Below, one piece after another: positions 36,537 through 44,910 of a DNA stretch of 64,000 bases. Every line of letters begins with the position of its first letter. Position 1 is the first letter of the stretch. The notes below the pieces were generated by a model. It saw only the letters and a list, made by a program, of their open reading frames with translations. It made no database searches and was not told the origin of the DNA. The stretch spans positions 62,001 to 126,000 of the forward strand of contig NZ_JAKSXZ010000081.1 in NCBI RefSeq assembly GCF_022829465.1. The letters are read 5' to 3'. The translations under genes and the position numbers were made by a program. Source of the DNA: Methylobacterium sp. J-067. GTDB lineage: Bacteria; Pseudomonadota; Alphaproteobacteria; Rhizobiales; Beijerinckiaceae.

Positions 36537-37264
36537 CGGCAGCGGCCGGGCTGCGCGGCGCGCTCGGCCGGCTCGGCCGTCGCTTCGGCCGCCGCGACAC
36601 CCGCGAACCGGGGGCCTTCAACACGATCTCCCTCGGCTGCAATTGCCAGATGGCGCATGTCCTTAAGACCCTGGACCTGCGCACGTGGTCCGGCCCGTTC
36701 GACTGGATCTTCACCCTGCCGGGCATGGTGCAGGACTGCCTGGAGGACGATTTCGCCGCGCTCACCGACCGGGGTGAGCTGCAGAGCATCCCCGCGCCGG
36801 AGCGCCGGGGGGAGGGCATCTGGAAGGGCCGCCACCGCCTCTACCGCGAGCGGCATGGCCTCGAATGCGTGTTCAACCACCACGATCCGGCCGCCGACCC
36901 GGCTGATTACGCCTTCCTCACCGAGGGCGTGCGCCGGATGCGCGTGGCCCTCGATACGCCCGGCACGCGCAATCGCCTGTGGATGATGACCCATCTCTAC
37001 ACCCCCCGCCCGGTGGTGGAGGAGATCGATGCGCTCCTCGGCCGGCGGGCGAGCACCAACCATCTCACCTTCGTGCAGCTCATGCCCGGCCACGCGCAGG
37101 TTGAAGTGACCGAGGCCGTGGATGTCTCCGCGAGCCTGCGCTGCCTGACGATCCACAGCCCTACGGAGCCGGTCGGCCTGCGCCTCGCCGATCCAATCGA
37201 CGACGCCGCCCTGCTCGGGATCCTTCGCGCCGAGGCCGACCGGAGTCCCGCGCGGCTGGCGTGA
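36533..37264 (+). CDS. DUF1796 family putative cysteine peptidase
   Basis: A 243-residue protein of the DUF1796 family (putative papain-like cysteine peptidases). The core is [20 protein letters not shown] followed by [12 protein letters not shown], with a later MMTHLY and [10 protein letters not shown]. The cysteine in GCNCQ is the proposed nucleophile of the family; peptidase activity is predicted and not shown for this protein. An arginine-rich N-terminal tail of about 25 residues precedes the domain. The GTG start overlaps the accA stop by 4 nt, so the two are translated together, though no functional link is evident. Confidence 0.75.
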   Translation: MTAAAGLRGALGRLGRRFGRRDTREPGAFNTISLGCNCQMAHVLKTLDLRTWSGPFDWIFTLPGMVQDCLEDDFAALTDRGELQSIPAPERRGEGIWKGRHRLYRERHGLECVFNHHDPAADPADYAFLTEGVRRMRVALDTPGTRNRLWMMTHLYTPRPVVEEIDALLGRRASTNHLTFVQLMPGHAQVEVTEAVDVSASLRCLTIHSPTEPVGLRLADPIDDAALLGILRAEADRSPARLA

Positions 37265-37276
37265 TCCACAGATCGC

Positions 37277-37298
37277 GGCGCCGTGTTGCAACGGCGCC
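37277..37298 (+). terminator. Hairpin after the accA-DUF1796 operon
   Basis: GGCGCCGT (37277-37284) pairs with ACGGCGCC (37291-37298) over a 6-nt loop, 12 nt after the DUF1796 stop. No U-tract follows. Position and stem favour a terminator. Confidence 0.5.
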
Positions 37299-37408
37299 AT
37301 TGCGGTAACGAAGGCGCAAGCTTAACGCAGGTAGACGGTTGGGGAGTGACGCCCGAAGCCGGCCGATACCAACGGCCTCCGGGCGAGAGTTCGAGGACGA
37401 GGTTCCCC

Positions 37409-38896
37409 ATGACGGCGCGTCCCGCCTTTGCGAGGATGCTGGCGGCCGCTGCCTTGACCGCCCTACTGCTCGGCGCCTGCCAGGATGGCAGCGGGATCAA
37501 CGGTCCCACGGCCCGCAGCATCGCACCCATCGCCCCGCAGACCCTGGCTCTGATGCAGACCAAGGGGATGCAGCAATCCGACCCGATCCTGATCCGCGCC
37601 TACAAGAAGGAAGCGGAGATGGAGGTGTGGAAGAAGGGCGGCGATGGAAAGTACGCCCTGCTCAAGACCTTCCCGATCTGCCGCTGGTCCGGCCAGCTCG
37701 GCCCGAAGACGCGGGAAGGGGATCGCCAGACGCCCGAGGGCTTCTACACGATCACGCCGGGCCTGATGAACCCGAATTCCTCGTACTATCTGTCGTTCGA
37801 CACCGGCTTCCCGAACGCCGTGGACCGGGCGAACGGCCGCTCCGGCCGCTACCTGATGGTGCATGGCACCTGCTCGTCGGCCGGCTGCTTCGCGATGACG
37901 GATGCCACGATCGCCGAGATCTACGCCATCGCCCGCGAAGCCTTCATCGGCGGTCAGCGCAGCTTCCAGTTCCAGTCCTACCCGTTCCGGATGACGGCCA
38001 AGAACATGGCCAAGTTCAGGAACGACCCGAACGCCCCGTTCTGGCGCAACCTGAAGGAAGGGTCGGACTATTTCGAGGCCCTGCGCGAGGAGCCGAAGAT
38101 CGGCGCCTGCGGCACCCGCTACGTGTTCGGCGGGGCGGATGTCGCGGCCGGCTCGTGTAAGCCGAAGGTCGAGCCCCTCGTCGCGCAGAAGCGCGCGGAG
38201 GACGAGCGCGAGATCGCCGAACTGGTGGCCAAGGGCACCCCGGCGGTGCGCATGGCCTATCAGGACGGTGGCCAGAACGCGGTCTTCCGCCCGCAGGACA
38301 ACCCGACCACCTTCGCGAGCCTCGGCGGCACCGAGACGGTCCTGCCCTACGACGCGAAGGAATACAGCCGCCACAACCTCGGTGAGGTGAGCCGTCCCGA
38401 GACTCTGGCCGCCGGGCCGGAGGAGGTCGAGATCGACGTGAAGGGCCGTCCGGTGATGCTCGCCGCCGTCCCGTCGCCGACCACCACGGCCTCTACCACC
38501 CCGAAGGCCATGGCCGCCGCCAAGCCGGGAGAGAAGGCGAAGGGTCCGGTGCGGCCGGCGCCGACGACGCTCATGGCCGCCCGCCCCGCGGAGCCCGTCG
38601 CCGAACCGGAAAAGCCCGCGCGGATCGCCGTGGCGGACGCGGACGGCGACTCGGACGGCTACCAGCAATTGCTGGGCAAGCTGTTCACGAAGGACAAGCC
38701 GGCCCCGGTCGTCACCCCCGCCACCGACGCGGCGACGGTGGAGCCGATCAAGCTCGCAGCCCGGATCGAGCCCCCGGCGGTGAAGCGCGCCGCCAAGCCC
38801 GTTCATGCGGGCAAGGAACACCCGGAGCACAAGGCCGAAGCCAAGAAGACCGAGACCAAGAAGGTCGAGGCGAAGAAGGCGGACGCGAAGCCGTAA
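37409..38896 (+). CDS. YafK/DpaA-like L,D-transpeptidase family lipoprotein
   Basis: A 495-residue lipoprotein. The signal peptide ends in the lipobox LLGAC with C24 as the lipidated residue. The YkuD-type catalytic domain spans about 60-230, with CRWSGQLGPKTREGDRQTPE, GFYTITPGLMNPNSSYYLSF and the active site MVHGTCSSAGCFAMTD (His and Cys). The sequence is closest to E. coli YafK (DpaA), which removes the Braun lipoprotein from peptidoglycan. The C-terminal 250 residues are low complexity, rich in Ala, Pro and Lys, and probably span the periplasm. The ATG at 37409 starts the signal peptide. Confidence 0.87.
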   Translation: MTARPAFARMLAAAALTALLLGACQDGSGINGPTARSIAPIAPQTLALMQTKGMQQSDPILIRAYKKEAEMEVWKKGGDGKYALLKTFPICRWSGQLGPKTREGDRQTPEGFYTITPGLMNPNSSYYLSFDTGFPNAVDRANGRSGRYLMVHGTCSSAGCFAMTDATIAEIYAIAREAFIGGQRSFQFQSYPFRMTAKNMAKFRNDPNAPFWRNLKEGSDYFEALREEPKIGACGTRYVFGGADVAAGSCKPKVEPLVAQKRAEDEREIAELVAKGTPAVRMAYQDGGQNAVFRPQDNPTTFASLGGTETVLPYDAKEYSRHNLGEVSRPETLAAGPEEVEIDVKGRPVMLAAVPSPTTTASTTPKAMAAAKPGEKAKGPVRPAPTTLMAARPAEPVAEPEKPARIAVADADGDSDGYQQLLGKLFTKDKPAPVVTPATDAATVEPIKLAARIEPPAVKRAAKPVHAGKEHPEHKAEAKKTETKKVEAKKADAKP

Positions 38897-38908
38897 CGGC
38901 TTGGCTCC

Positions 38909-39082
38909 TCAAAGCAGCGGCCGGTCGCGGTTCATCAGCCACAGGGCGTGGACTGTGCCGGGCAGCCAGCCCAGAATCCAGAGCACGATGTTCAGCAGGA
39001 ACTGAATGCCGAAGCCCGTCGTGACGAGCACGGCGATGGGCGGGAAGAAGATCGCGAGCAGGATACGGATCAGGCTGGACAC
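38909..39082 (-). CDS. YqaE/Pmp3 family small membrane protein
   Basis: A 57-residue protein made of two hydrophobic helices: IRILLAIFFPPIAVLV, then FLLNIVLWILGWLPGTVHAL, ending in a short NRDRPLL tail. This is the Pmp3/YqaE proteolipid pattern, linked to salt and membrane stress in other organisms. The only suitable start is a GTG at 39082, which gives VSSLIRILL; no ATG is available in frame nearby. Because of its size and GTG start it is easy to miss. It is convergent with the L,D-transpeptidase gene. Confidence 0.85.
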   Translation of the reverse strand: MSSLIRILLAIFFPPIAVLVTTGFGIQFLLNIVLWILGWLPGTVHALWLMNRDRPLL

Positions 39083-39214
39083 GGGAACTCCGTGGGAGGA
39101 GAGGGCGGTTGCGCTGCAGCAACGATGCGAAGCGTTGCCGGTTCCGCCGGGAGCTTCGCCGCCTTGCTGGCAATGCAAATTCGCCTTACCTCTTGCGGAG
39201 AGGAGCACAGGCGA

Positions 39215-39481
39215 ATGGCGATTCTCACCGTGACGGCGCGGGGCCAAGTGACCTTCCGCAAGGAAGTGCTCCAGCACCTCGGCATCAAATCCGGCGACAA
39301 GATCGAACTGGCATTCCTGCCCGATGGCCGGGCGGAGCTTCGCGCCGCCAAGCCTGCCGGCGGCTGGCAGGATCTGAGCGGCTGCCTGAAGGGCAAGGGC
39401 AACGGCGCGGCGCTCTCCCTCGACGACCTGAACGAGGCCATCGCCGCCATGGGCGCCGAGGCCGGACGCGGACAACCGTGA
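39215..39481 (+). CDS. AbrB/MazE-type antitoxin
   Basis: An 88-residue protein with an N-terminal swapped-hairpin AbrB DNA-binding domain (MAILTVTARGQVTFRKEVLQ, then LGIKSGDKIEL) and a C-terminal tail, LSLDDLNEAIAAMGAEAG, that should occupy the toxin. It represses its own operon in known systems. The ATG at 39215 is preceded by GGAGAGGAGC. The stop overlaps the GTG of the PIN toxin gene by 4 nt. Confidence 0.87.
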   Translation: MAILTVTARGQVTFRKEVLQHLGIKSGDKIELAFLPDGRAELRAAKPAGGWQDLSGCLKGKGNGAALSLDDLNEAIAAMGAEAGRGQP

Positions 39482-39876
39482 AGATCACCGCTGACACCAA
39501 CGTGCTGGTTCGGCTGCTGATGGCCGACGATGCGGAGCAGAACGCCATCGCGGTCCGCACCGTCGAGGAGGCCGATACCGTGGCGATCGGCATACACAGC
39601 TTCTGTGAACTGGCCTGGGTGCTCCATCGCCATTACGGCGTGCCGCGCCTCGATATCGCGCGGGCGATCCGCCAACTCAGCGAGGCCCGCAACGTCGTGA
39701 TCAACCGCCCGGCCGTCGAAGCCGGGCTCGAGGTCCTGGAAGCCGGCGGCGATTTCGCGGACGGCGCCATCGCCTATGAGGGGCGATGGCTCGGGGGCGA
39801 CACCTTCGTCTCGTTCGATGCGAAGGCGGTGAAGCTCCTCGAACGCCAGGGCAAACCGGCGCTCGTCCTTTCGTAG
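39478..39876 (+). CDS. PIN-domain (VapC-type) ribonuclease toxin
   Basis: A 132-residue PIN nuclease. The acidic residues expected at the metal site are visible: D in ITADTNVLVRLL, E in HSFCELAWVL, D in DFADGAIAYEG and D in FVSFDAKAVKLLE. VapC toxins cut tRNA or rRNA. The upstream AbrB-type antitoxin is its partner, with a GTGA coupling overlap. The genes end 15 bp before the convergent cytochrome gene. Confidence 0.88.
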   Translation: MKITADTNVLVRLLMADDAEQNAIAVRTVEEADTVAIGIHSFCELAWVLHRHYGVPRLDIARAIRQLSEARNVVINRPAVEAGLEVLEAGGDFADGAIAYEGRWLGGDTFVSFDAKAVKLLERQGKPALVLS

Positions 39877-39891
39877 GCCGTCGCGTCAACG

Positions 39892-41469
39892 CTACTTCGG
39901 CGGCGTGGTCGCGCCCGGCATGGAGGTCGGCACGTTCGCGGCCTGCTTCTCCGGGTTCTTCACTTGGCTGTAGGCGACGTTCGAGAACGTGCCGATCACC
40001 GCCGGCCAGCTCGGGTTCGCGTATTGCGGATCGTCGCGGCCGACCTTGCAGAAGGCGGTGGTGAGGCCGTTGACGATGTCGTCGTCGGTCACGCCGGTCT
40101 GCTCGGCCTTGATCTGCGGCGCCAGCCTGGCCAGCGTCGGCACGAAGTCCTGCTGCTTCAGACCCTTCAGGCTGTCCTGGATGTTCAGCTTATCGAAGGC
40201 GGTCTTGAGCTTGTCTTGCTCGATCTCGGCGCAGGGCGCCGTGCCGGACAGCATCGTCTTGGTCGCCGCCCGTGCGTCGGAGGCCTCGGAGCCGGACAGG
40301 ACCGGCGCCTTGTTGCCCCAGGCGTTGCGGACGTAGTCGGTGACGTTCTTCACCTCGACATCGGTCATCTGCTGGCCGATGGCGACCATCGGCGCGAGGC
40401 CGCTCTGCGCGGCGAGGCCGCCATAGATCACCCGCAGCACCGTCTCCGGCCCATGGGACTGCACGGAGGTGTTGCCGGCCAGCGCGGGCACGGCGCCCTC
40501 GATGCCTTTGCCATCCGGCTGGTGGCAGGACGAGCAATAGGTCAGGTAGGTCGAGGCTCCGGGGGCGTCCTTGGTGTCGAAGGCGGCGAGGTCCTTCGCC
40601 TTGTAGGTCTGCTTGGCGGGCACCGTGCGCAGGTAGGCGACCATCGCCTTCAGGTCCTCCTCCTTCACCTTGGAGAGGGATTCCATGATGGTCTGGCGCA
40701 TCGGGCCGGCGGCGACGCCCGGTCGGTCGCCGGGGGCGGTGCCGGTCTTGAGGTAGGTAACCACCTGCTCGTCGGTCCAGGCGCCGATGCCCTGGTGGCC
40801 GTCCGGGGTGATGTTCGGGGCGTACCAACCGTCGATGACGCCACCTCCGAAGCGGCCCGCGAAGCTCGAGTTGCCGACGAGCTTGTTCTCGTTGTGGCAC
40901 ATGGCGCAATGGCCAAGGCTCTCGACGAGGTAGGCGCCGCGGTTCACCTCGGCACTGGCATTCGGATCGGGCTTGAAGCGCTCCTCGGTGAAGAACGCAG
41001 TGCGCCACGTCACGAGGGCCGTGCGGACGCTGAACGGGAACGGAATCTGACTTTCCTGCCGCTTCTCGTTCACCGCCGGGACCGACTGGAGGTAGGCCCA
41101 GATCGCCTTCGTGTCCTCGTCGGTGACCTTCGTAAACCAGCCGAACGGGAAGGCCGGATAGAGATAGCCGACATTCTTGCTGTAGCCGTGACGAAAGGCC
41201 TTATCGAAATCGTCATAGCTCCAGTTGCCGAGGCCCGTCTCCTTATCCGGGGTGAGGTTCGGGGTCATGATGACACCGAAGGGCATGCTCAGGGCGTAGT
41301 TGCCGGCGAGATACTTTCCGCCGGGCGCCGTGTGGCAGGCCGCGCAATCGCCCATCGTGACGAGATACTTGCCCCGCTCGACGGGGTCCTGGCTGTCCTG
41401 CGCCCAGGCGGGCGCCCCGAGGATGGTGCCGGCGAGCAAGCCGGACGCAAGGACTAAGCTGCGCTGCAT
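39892..41469 (-). CDS. Three-haem cytochrome c with C-terminal extension
   Basis: A 525-residue periplasmic cytochrome with a signal peptide (first 23 residues, ending AWA) and three CxxCH haem sites: CAACH at 42-46, CAMCH at 188-192 and CSSCH at 312-316. The spacing matches the cytochrome subunit of membrane alcohol/aldehyde or gluconate dehydrogenases, which pass electrons to ubiquinone. An extra 120-residue tail after the last haem domain contains two lone cysteines (APCAEIE, TAFCKVG). No dehydrogenase subunit is adjacent, so the partner is unknown. The ATG at 41469 begins the signal peptide. It borders the photosynthesis block. Confidence 0.87.
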   Translation of the reverse strand: MQRSLVLASGLLAGTILGAPAWAQDSQDPVERGKYLVTMGDCAACHTAPGGKYLAGNYALSMPFGVIMTPNLTPDKETGLGNWSYDDFDKAFRHGYSKNVGYLYPAFPFGWFTKVTDEDTKAIWAYLQSVPAVNEKRQESQIPFPFSVRTALVTWRTAFFTEERFKPDPNASAEVNRGAYLVESLGHCAMCHNENKLVGNSSFAGRFGGGVIDGWYAPNITPDGHQGIGAWTDEQVVTYLKTGTAPGDRPGVAAGPMRQTIMESLSKVKEEDLKAMVAYLRTVPAKQTYKAKDLAAFDTKDAPGASTYLTYCSSCHQPDGKGIEGAVPALAGNTSVQSHGPETVLRVIYGGLAAQSGLAPMVAIGQQMTDVEVKNVTDYVRNAWGNKAPVLSGSEASDARAATKTMLSGTAPCAEIEQDKLKTAFDKLNIQDSLKGLKQQDFVPTLARLAPQIKAEQTGVTDDDIVNGLTTAFCKVGRDDPQYANPSWPAVIGTFSNVAYSQVKNPEKQAANVPTSMPGATTPPK

Positions 41470-41558
41470 GGCCTGCACCTCCGGGGCGAGGACTTCAGAA
41501 GAATTCAAAACGGTTGCCGCGCGTGAACGCGGGGTCGGAAACTGTTGTTCCTGCTGCG

Positions 41559-41879
41559 CTAGCGGCGAACCTGCGGCCAAGCGTCCTTTTGTGGAGCGCC
41601 GTGCGGGGATGCCGCAGGGCGCAGGCTGTTCCGGCGCAGGATCAGGTCGGCGACATGGGCCACAAGCCCGGCGAGCATGAAGCCCGCCACCACCGGCCAG
41701 GCCGAGCCGGTGAGGGCGGCGCGCAGGGCGAGCATCAACCCGGCCCCGGCCACGATGGTCGCACCGAAGGGTGCGAACCGGGCCGCCCCCCGGCAGAGGA
41801 GGGCGAGCAGCACCGCTTCGGCCGCGACGCCGACGAGGATGAGATCCACGATGCGGCCGGAGGCGAAAAGCCCCTCCAT
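41559..41879 (-). CDS. Small hydrophobic membrane protein of unknown function
   Basis: A 106-residue protein with about three hydrophobic helices (IVDLILVGVAAEAVLLALL, ATIVAGAGLMLALRAAL, WPVVAGFMLAGLVAHVADLI) and a basic, proline-rich tail. The ATG at 41879 shares one base with the stop of tspO, so it is the last gene of the minus-strand bchG-pucC-bchP-tspO run. I do not recognise a family. Location suggests a link to pigment metabolism or the photosynthetic membrane, without proof. Confidence 0.6.
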   Translation of the reverse strand: MEGLFASGRIVDLILVGVAAEAVLLALLCRGAARFAPFGATIVAGAGLMLALRAALTGSAWPVVAGFMLAGLVAHVADLILRRNSLRPAASPHGAPQKDAWPQVRR

Positions 41880-42370
41880 CACGCGAGGCTCCGGCGCGGG
41901 TTCAATTGGACGATGCGCAGGTTGAGGCAGGACGCGACGCCGACCCAGGCGAGATAGGGGATGTTCAGGAGCGCGGCGGTGAGGCTTGTGCGGCCCACGG
42001 CGAGCATCAGCACGAGGATCGAGAGCCACAGCATCGCGACCTCGATGAGAGCCCAGTCCGGCCGGCGGAAGCGGAAGAACAGCACGCTCCACGCGATGTT
42101 GAGCACGCCGTTGACGGCGAAGACGGTGGCGATCAGCGGCCGGCCGGCCGGATCGGCCGTCCAGGCGAGCACGCCGGAACACGCGGTCATGGCGAAGATC
42201 GTGGTCCAGACCGGTCCGAAGGCCCAATCCGGCGGCTTCCACGCCGGCACGCGCAGGCGCTGATACCAGCCGTCGGTGCGCGTCGCGACGCCGCCGGCCA
42301 CCGCGACCAGCACGGCGCAGACGGCGGCGACGAGGGCCGTGCGCCAATCCACCTGCGCCAGGGCGCTCAC
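41879..42370 (-). CDS. tspO: TspO/MBR family protein
   Basis: A 163-residue membrane protein with five helices and the TspO pattern WYQRLRVPAWKPPDWAFGPVW followed by many tryptophans (FAVNGVLNIAWSVLFFRFRR). TspO binds tetrapyrroles and cholesterol-like ligands; in Rhodobacter it tunes photosynthesis gene expression in response to oxygen. The GTG start at 42370 overlaps the bchP stop by 4 nt, and the stop shares a base with the next gene. Placement right behind bchP fits a role in pigment traffic or signalling. Confidence 0.9.
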   Translation of the reverse strand: MSALAQVDWRTALVAAVCAVLVAVAGGVATRTDGWYQRLRVPAWKPPDWAFGPVWTTIFAMTACSGVLAWTADPAGRPLIATVFAVNGVLNIAWSVLFFRFRRPDWALIEVAMLWLSILVLMLAVGRTSLTAALLNIPYLAWVGVASCLNLRIVQLNPRRSLA

Positions 42371-43584
42371 GGCGACACCCAGCGGAACAGGTGGGCGAGG
42401 TCCTTGAAGAAGATGCGGACATGGGCCGCCGGCTTCGCCCGGACCAATTCCTTGTTCATGTAGGAATCCCAGGTGAGCTGCTGCACGTCCTTGTCGCGGC
42501 AGATCGAGACGAAGCGCTCGCGCAACCCGTCGCTGCGGTACCAGACCCACTGCATGATGCCGAGGATCAGGAACACGCGCCCGTGCTGCTTCATGAAGCG
42601 GCGGCGGGCGAGGCCGAGCGCCTTCGCGTCGCCCGTGGCGAGGAACGCCTCCGCCGCCTCCGCCGCGAGGCGCCCGCCGAGCATGGCGTAGTAGATGCCC
42701 TCGCCGGAGGCCGGCGCCACGACACCTGCCGCATCCCCGGCGAGCAACACGTCGCGTCCGTTGTCCCAGCGCTTCAGGGGTTTCAGGGGCAGGGGTGCCC
42801 CCTCGCGCCGCACCGTCTCGGCCTCGGCGAGGCCGGTCGCCTCGCGCAGGGCGCGGATCGAGGAGCGGAGCGAGAAACCCTTGCGGGCGCTGCCCGTGCC
42901 GATGCTCGCGGTCTCGCCGTGGGGGAAGATCCACGAGTAGAAATCCGGCGAGTGGCGGCCCTGGTAAAACACGTCGCAGCGCGCGGGTCCGATGGCCGCC
43001 TCGCCCGCCTCTCCGGCGCGGGGCACCCGGACGATCTCGTGATAGGCGAAGACCTGCCGCATCTTGTCGTGGCCCGGCACCTCGGCGCGACCGACCGGCG
43101 ATGTGGCCCCGTCCGCGCCGATCAGCAGCTTGGCGCGGACGCTGTGGTGTTCCAGGCTCTCGCCCTTGCCGGTGGTGAAGTGAACCACGGCCGGGCCGGT
43201 ATCCGGCCGCGAGAGACGGTCGAAGGCGGCCTCGCGGAGGTCGGCGCCGGCCTGCGCCGCGCGCTCCCGCAGCCACGGGTCGAAATCCTTGCGGTCGACC
43301 ATGCCGACGAACCCGTCGCCGACCGGCATGTCCACTTCCTTGCCGCTCGGCGCGATCATGCGCGCGGCGCGGATGCGGGCGACGAGGAGATGGTCGGGAA
43401 TCGCGAAATCGCGGATCAGCCGGGGCGGGATCGCGCCGCCGCAGGGCTTGATCCGGCCCGGCTTGTCGAGGAGCAGCACCGAGCGGCCCCCGGCGGCGAG
43501 GTCGTGGGCCGTCGTCGCCCCCGCCGGACCACCGCCGACCACCACGACGTCGAAGGTTTCGACCACGCTATCGTGTCGGGTCAT
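42367..43584 (-). CDS. bchP: Geranylgeranyl reductase of bacteriochlorophyll synthesis
   Basis: A 405-residue flavoprotein reductase that saturates the geranylgeranyl tail of bacteriochlorophyll to phytyl. The FAD-binding loop is VVVGGGPAGATTAHDLAAGG near residue 15; later come KPCGGAIPPRLI, a GADGATSPVGR block and the family motif LLAGDAAGVVAPASGEGIYYAM. It lies between the pucC-like transporter gene (3 bp upstream) and tspO (4-nt overlap), the standard bchG-pucC-bchP order of proteobacterial photosynthesis clusters. Confidence 0.95.
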   Translation of the reverse strand: MTRHDSVVETFDVVVVGGGPAGATTAHDLAAGGRSVLLLDKPGRIKPCGGAIPPRLIRDFAIPDHLLVARIRAARMIAPSGKEVDMPVGDGFVGMVDRKDFDPWLRERAAQAGADLREAAFDRLSRPDTGPAVVHFTTGKGESLEHHSVRAKLLIGADGATSPVGRAEVPGHDKMRQVFAYHEIVRVPRAGEAGEAAIGPARCDVFYQGRHSPDFYSWIFPHGETASIGTGSARKGFSLRSSIRALREATGLAEAETVRREGAPLPLKPLKRWDNGRDVLLAGDAAGVVAPASGEGIYYAMLGGRLAAEAAEAFLATGDAKALGLARRRFMKQHGRVFLILGIMQWVWYRSDGLRERFVSICRDKDVQQLTWDSYMNKELVRAKPAAHVRIFFKDLAHLFRWVSP

Positions 43585-43587
43585 GGC

Positions 43588-44910
43588 TCACCTCGCCTCG
43601 AATGCCGGATTGAGCGGGAAGGAGGAGGGCGCCGCGTCGAGGCGCAGGGCCACCGCGACCGCCACGAGGAACAGCATGCCCTCGGCCACGAAGACGGTGG
43701 CGTAGGCATGGACCGGATCGGCCACGACGAGGCGCATGGCATCGACGGCGAAGGCGCCGAGCACCCCGCCGCTCCCGAAGGCGACGCCCTGCGCCGCCCC
43801 CCAGACACCCATGCGGGTGCCGCGCTCGCGCTCGCCGCCGCTTCCGGCCAGCGCCATCATCGAGCCGATGGCGGCGACCGCGTAGATTCCGTTGGCGAGG
43901 CCGAGGGCGAAGACCGCGCCGCGCAGGGGAAAGTCCGGCCCGGAGGGTCCGCCCGCCGCGATGGCGAACAGGGCGAGGCCCGAGGCGCCGCAGCCGATGG
44001 CGATCCAGAGCCGCAAGGAGGCGAGGGCGGTGCCCTTGGCCAGCAGCGTCACCGCCGCCACGAGGAGCATCCCCACGAGCACACCGCCATGCTGGAGCCC
44101 GGCGAGCTTCGTCGTGGCGCCGGGCCCCATGCCGAAGACCAGCCCGGCATAGGGTTCGAGGATCAGTTCCTGCGCGCTGTAGGCGAGCATGGAGACGAAG
44201 ACGAAGATCGTGAAGCGCCGAGCGACGGGGTCGGCCAGCACCTTGCTCAAAACCTGCATGAAGGGCGGCTTGGCCTCCGGGGCCTCCGGCAGCGCGGCCG
44301 GCAATCGCGCTTCGATGCCTGTGACGGCCAGGGCCGCGACGCAGAAGGCGATGAGGGACACCCCGCCCGAGACGGCCACGAGGCGCATCACCGTGAAGGG
44401 TTCGAGGAAATGCCCGGCGAGCGGCGCGGTGAGCGCGAAGCCGAAGATCATCATCACCCAGACGAGGGTCGCCGCCGCGCCGCGCCGGGCCGGGGCGACG
44501 CCGCCCGCGAGCAGGACGAGGAGCGAGGTGCCCGCCGCCCCGACGCCGAGGCCGACGAGGAGGAAGGAGAGGGCGGCGAGCGCCAAGCCGGCGACGAGAT
44601 GCGTCTGCGCCAACGCTGTGCCGCAGGCCGCGCCGAAGCCACCGAGGCAGAGGGCGGCCATACCACCGAGAATCCACGGGGTGCGCCGGCCCGTCCGGTC
44701 GGAGCCATAGCCCCAGCGCGGGCGCAGCACCTGCACGGCATAGTGGATCGCCACGAGCAGCCCCGGCACCAGGGCCGGCAGGGCCAATTCCACCACCATC
44801 ACGCGGTTCAGCGTCGAGGTCATCAGCACCACGACGCCGCCCAGGGCGGTCTGCACGAGGCCCAGCCGCAGGATCGACGGCCAGGACAGTTGCGCGGGTT
44901 CGCGGGCCAT
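43588..44910 (-). CDS. PucC-like BCD family transporter (Bch2/ORF428 type)
   Basis: A 440-residue member of the bacteriochlorophyll delivery family within the MFS, with twelve predicted helices. Conserved parts are TLNRVMVVELALPALVPGLLVA, PRWGYGSDRTGRRTPWI and AQELILEPYAGLVFGM. The gene between bchG and bchP in this order is usually called orf427/428 or bch2; it is thought to help deliver pigment to light-harvesting assembly. A second family member, lhaA, lies at 57164. Its ATG overlaps the bchG stop by one base. Confidence 0.9.
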   Translation of the reverse strand: MAREPAQLSWPSILRLGLVQTALGGVVVLMTSTLNRVMVVELALPALVPGLLVAIHYAVQVLRPRWGYGSDRTGRRTPWILGGMAALCLGGFGAACGTALAQTHLVAGLALAALSFLLVGLGVGAAGTSLLVLLAGGVAPARRGAAATLVWVMMIFGFALTAPLAGHFLEPFTVMRLVAVSGGVSLIAFCVAALAVTGIEARLPAALPEAPEAKPPFMQVLSKVLADPVARRFTIFVFVSMLAYSAQELILEPYAGLVFGMGPGATTKLAGLQHGGVLVGMLLVAAVTLLAKGTALASLRLWIAIGCGASGLALFAIAAGGPSGPDFPLRGAVFALGLANGIYAVAAIGSMMALAGSGGERERGTRMGVWGAAQGVAFGSGGVLGAFAVDAMRLVVADPVHAYATVFVAEGMLFLVAVAVALRLDAAPSSFPLNPAFEAR

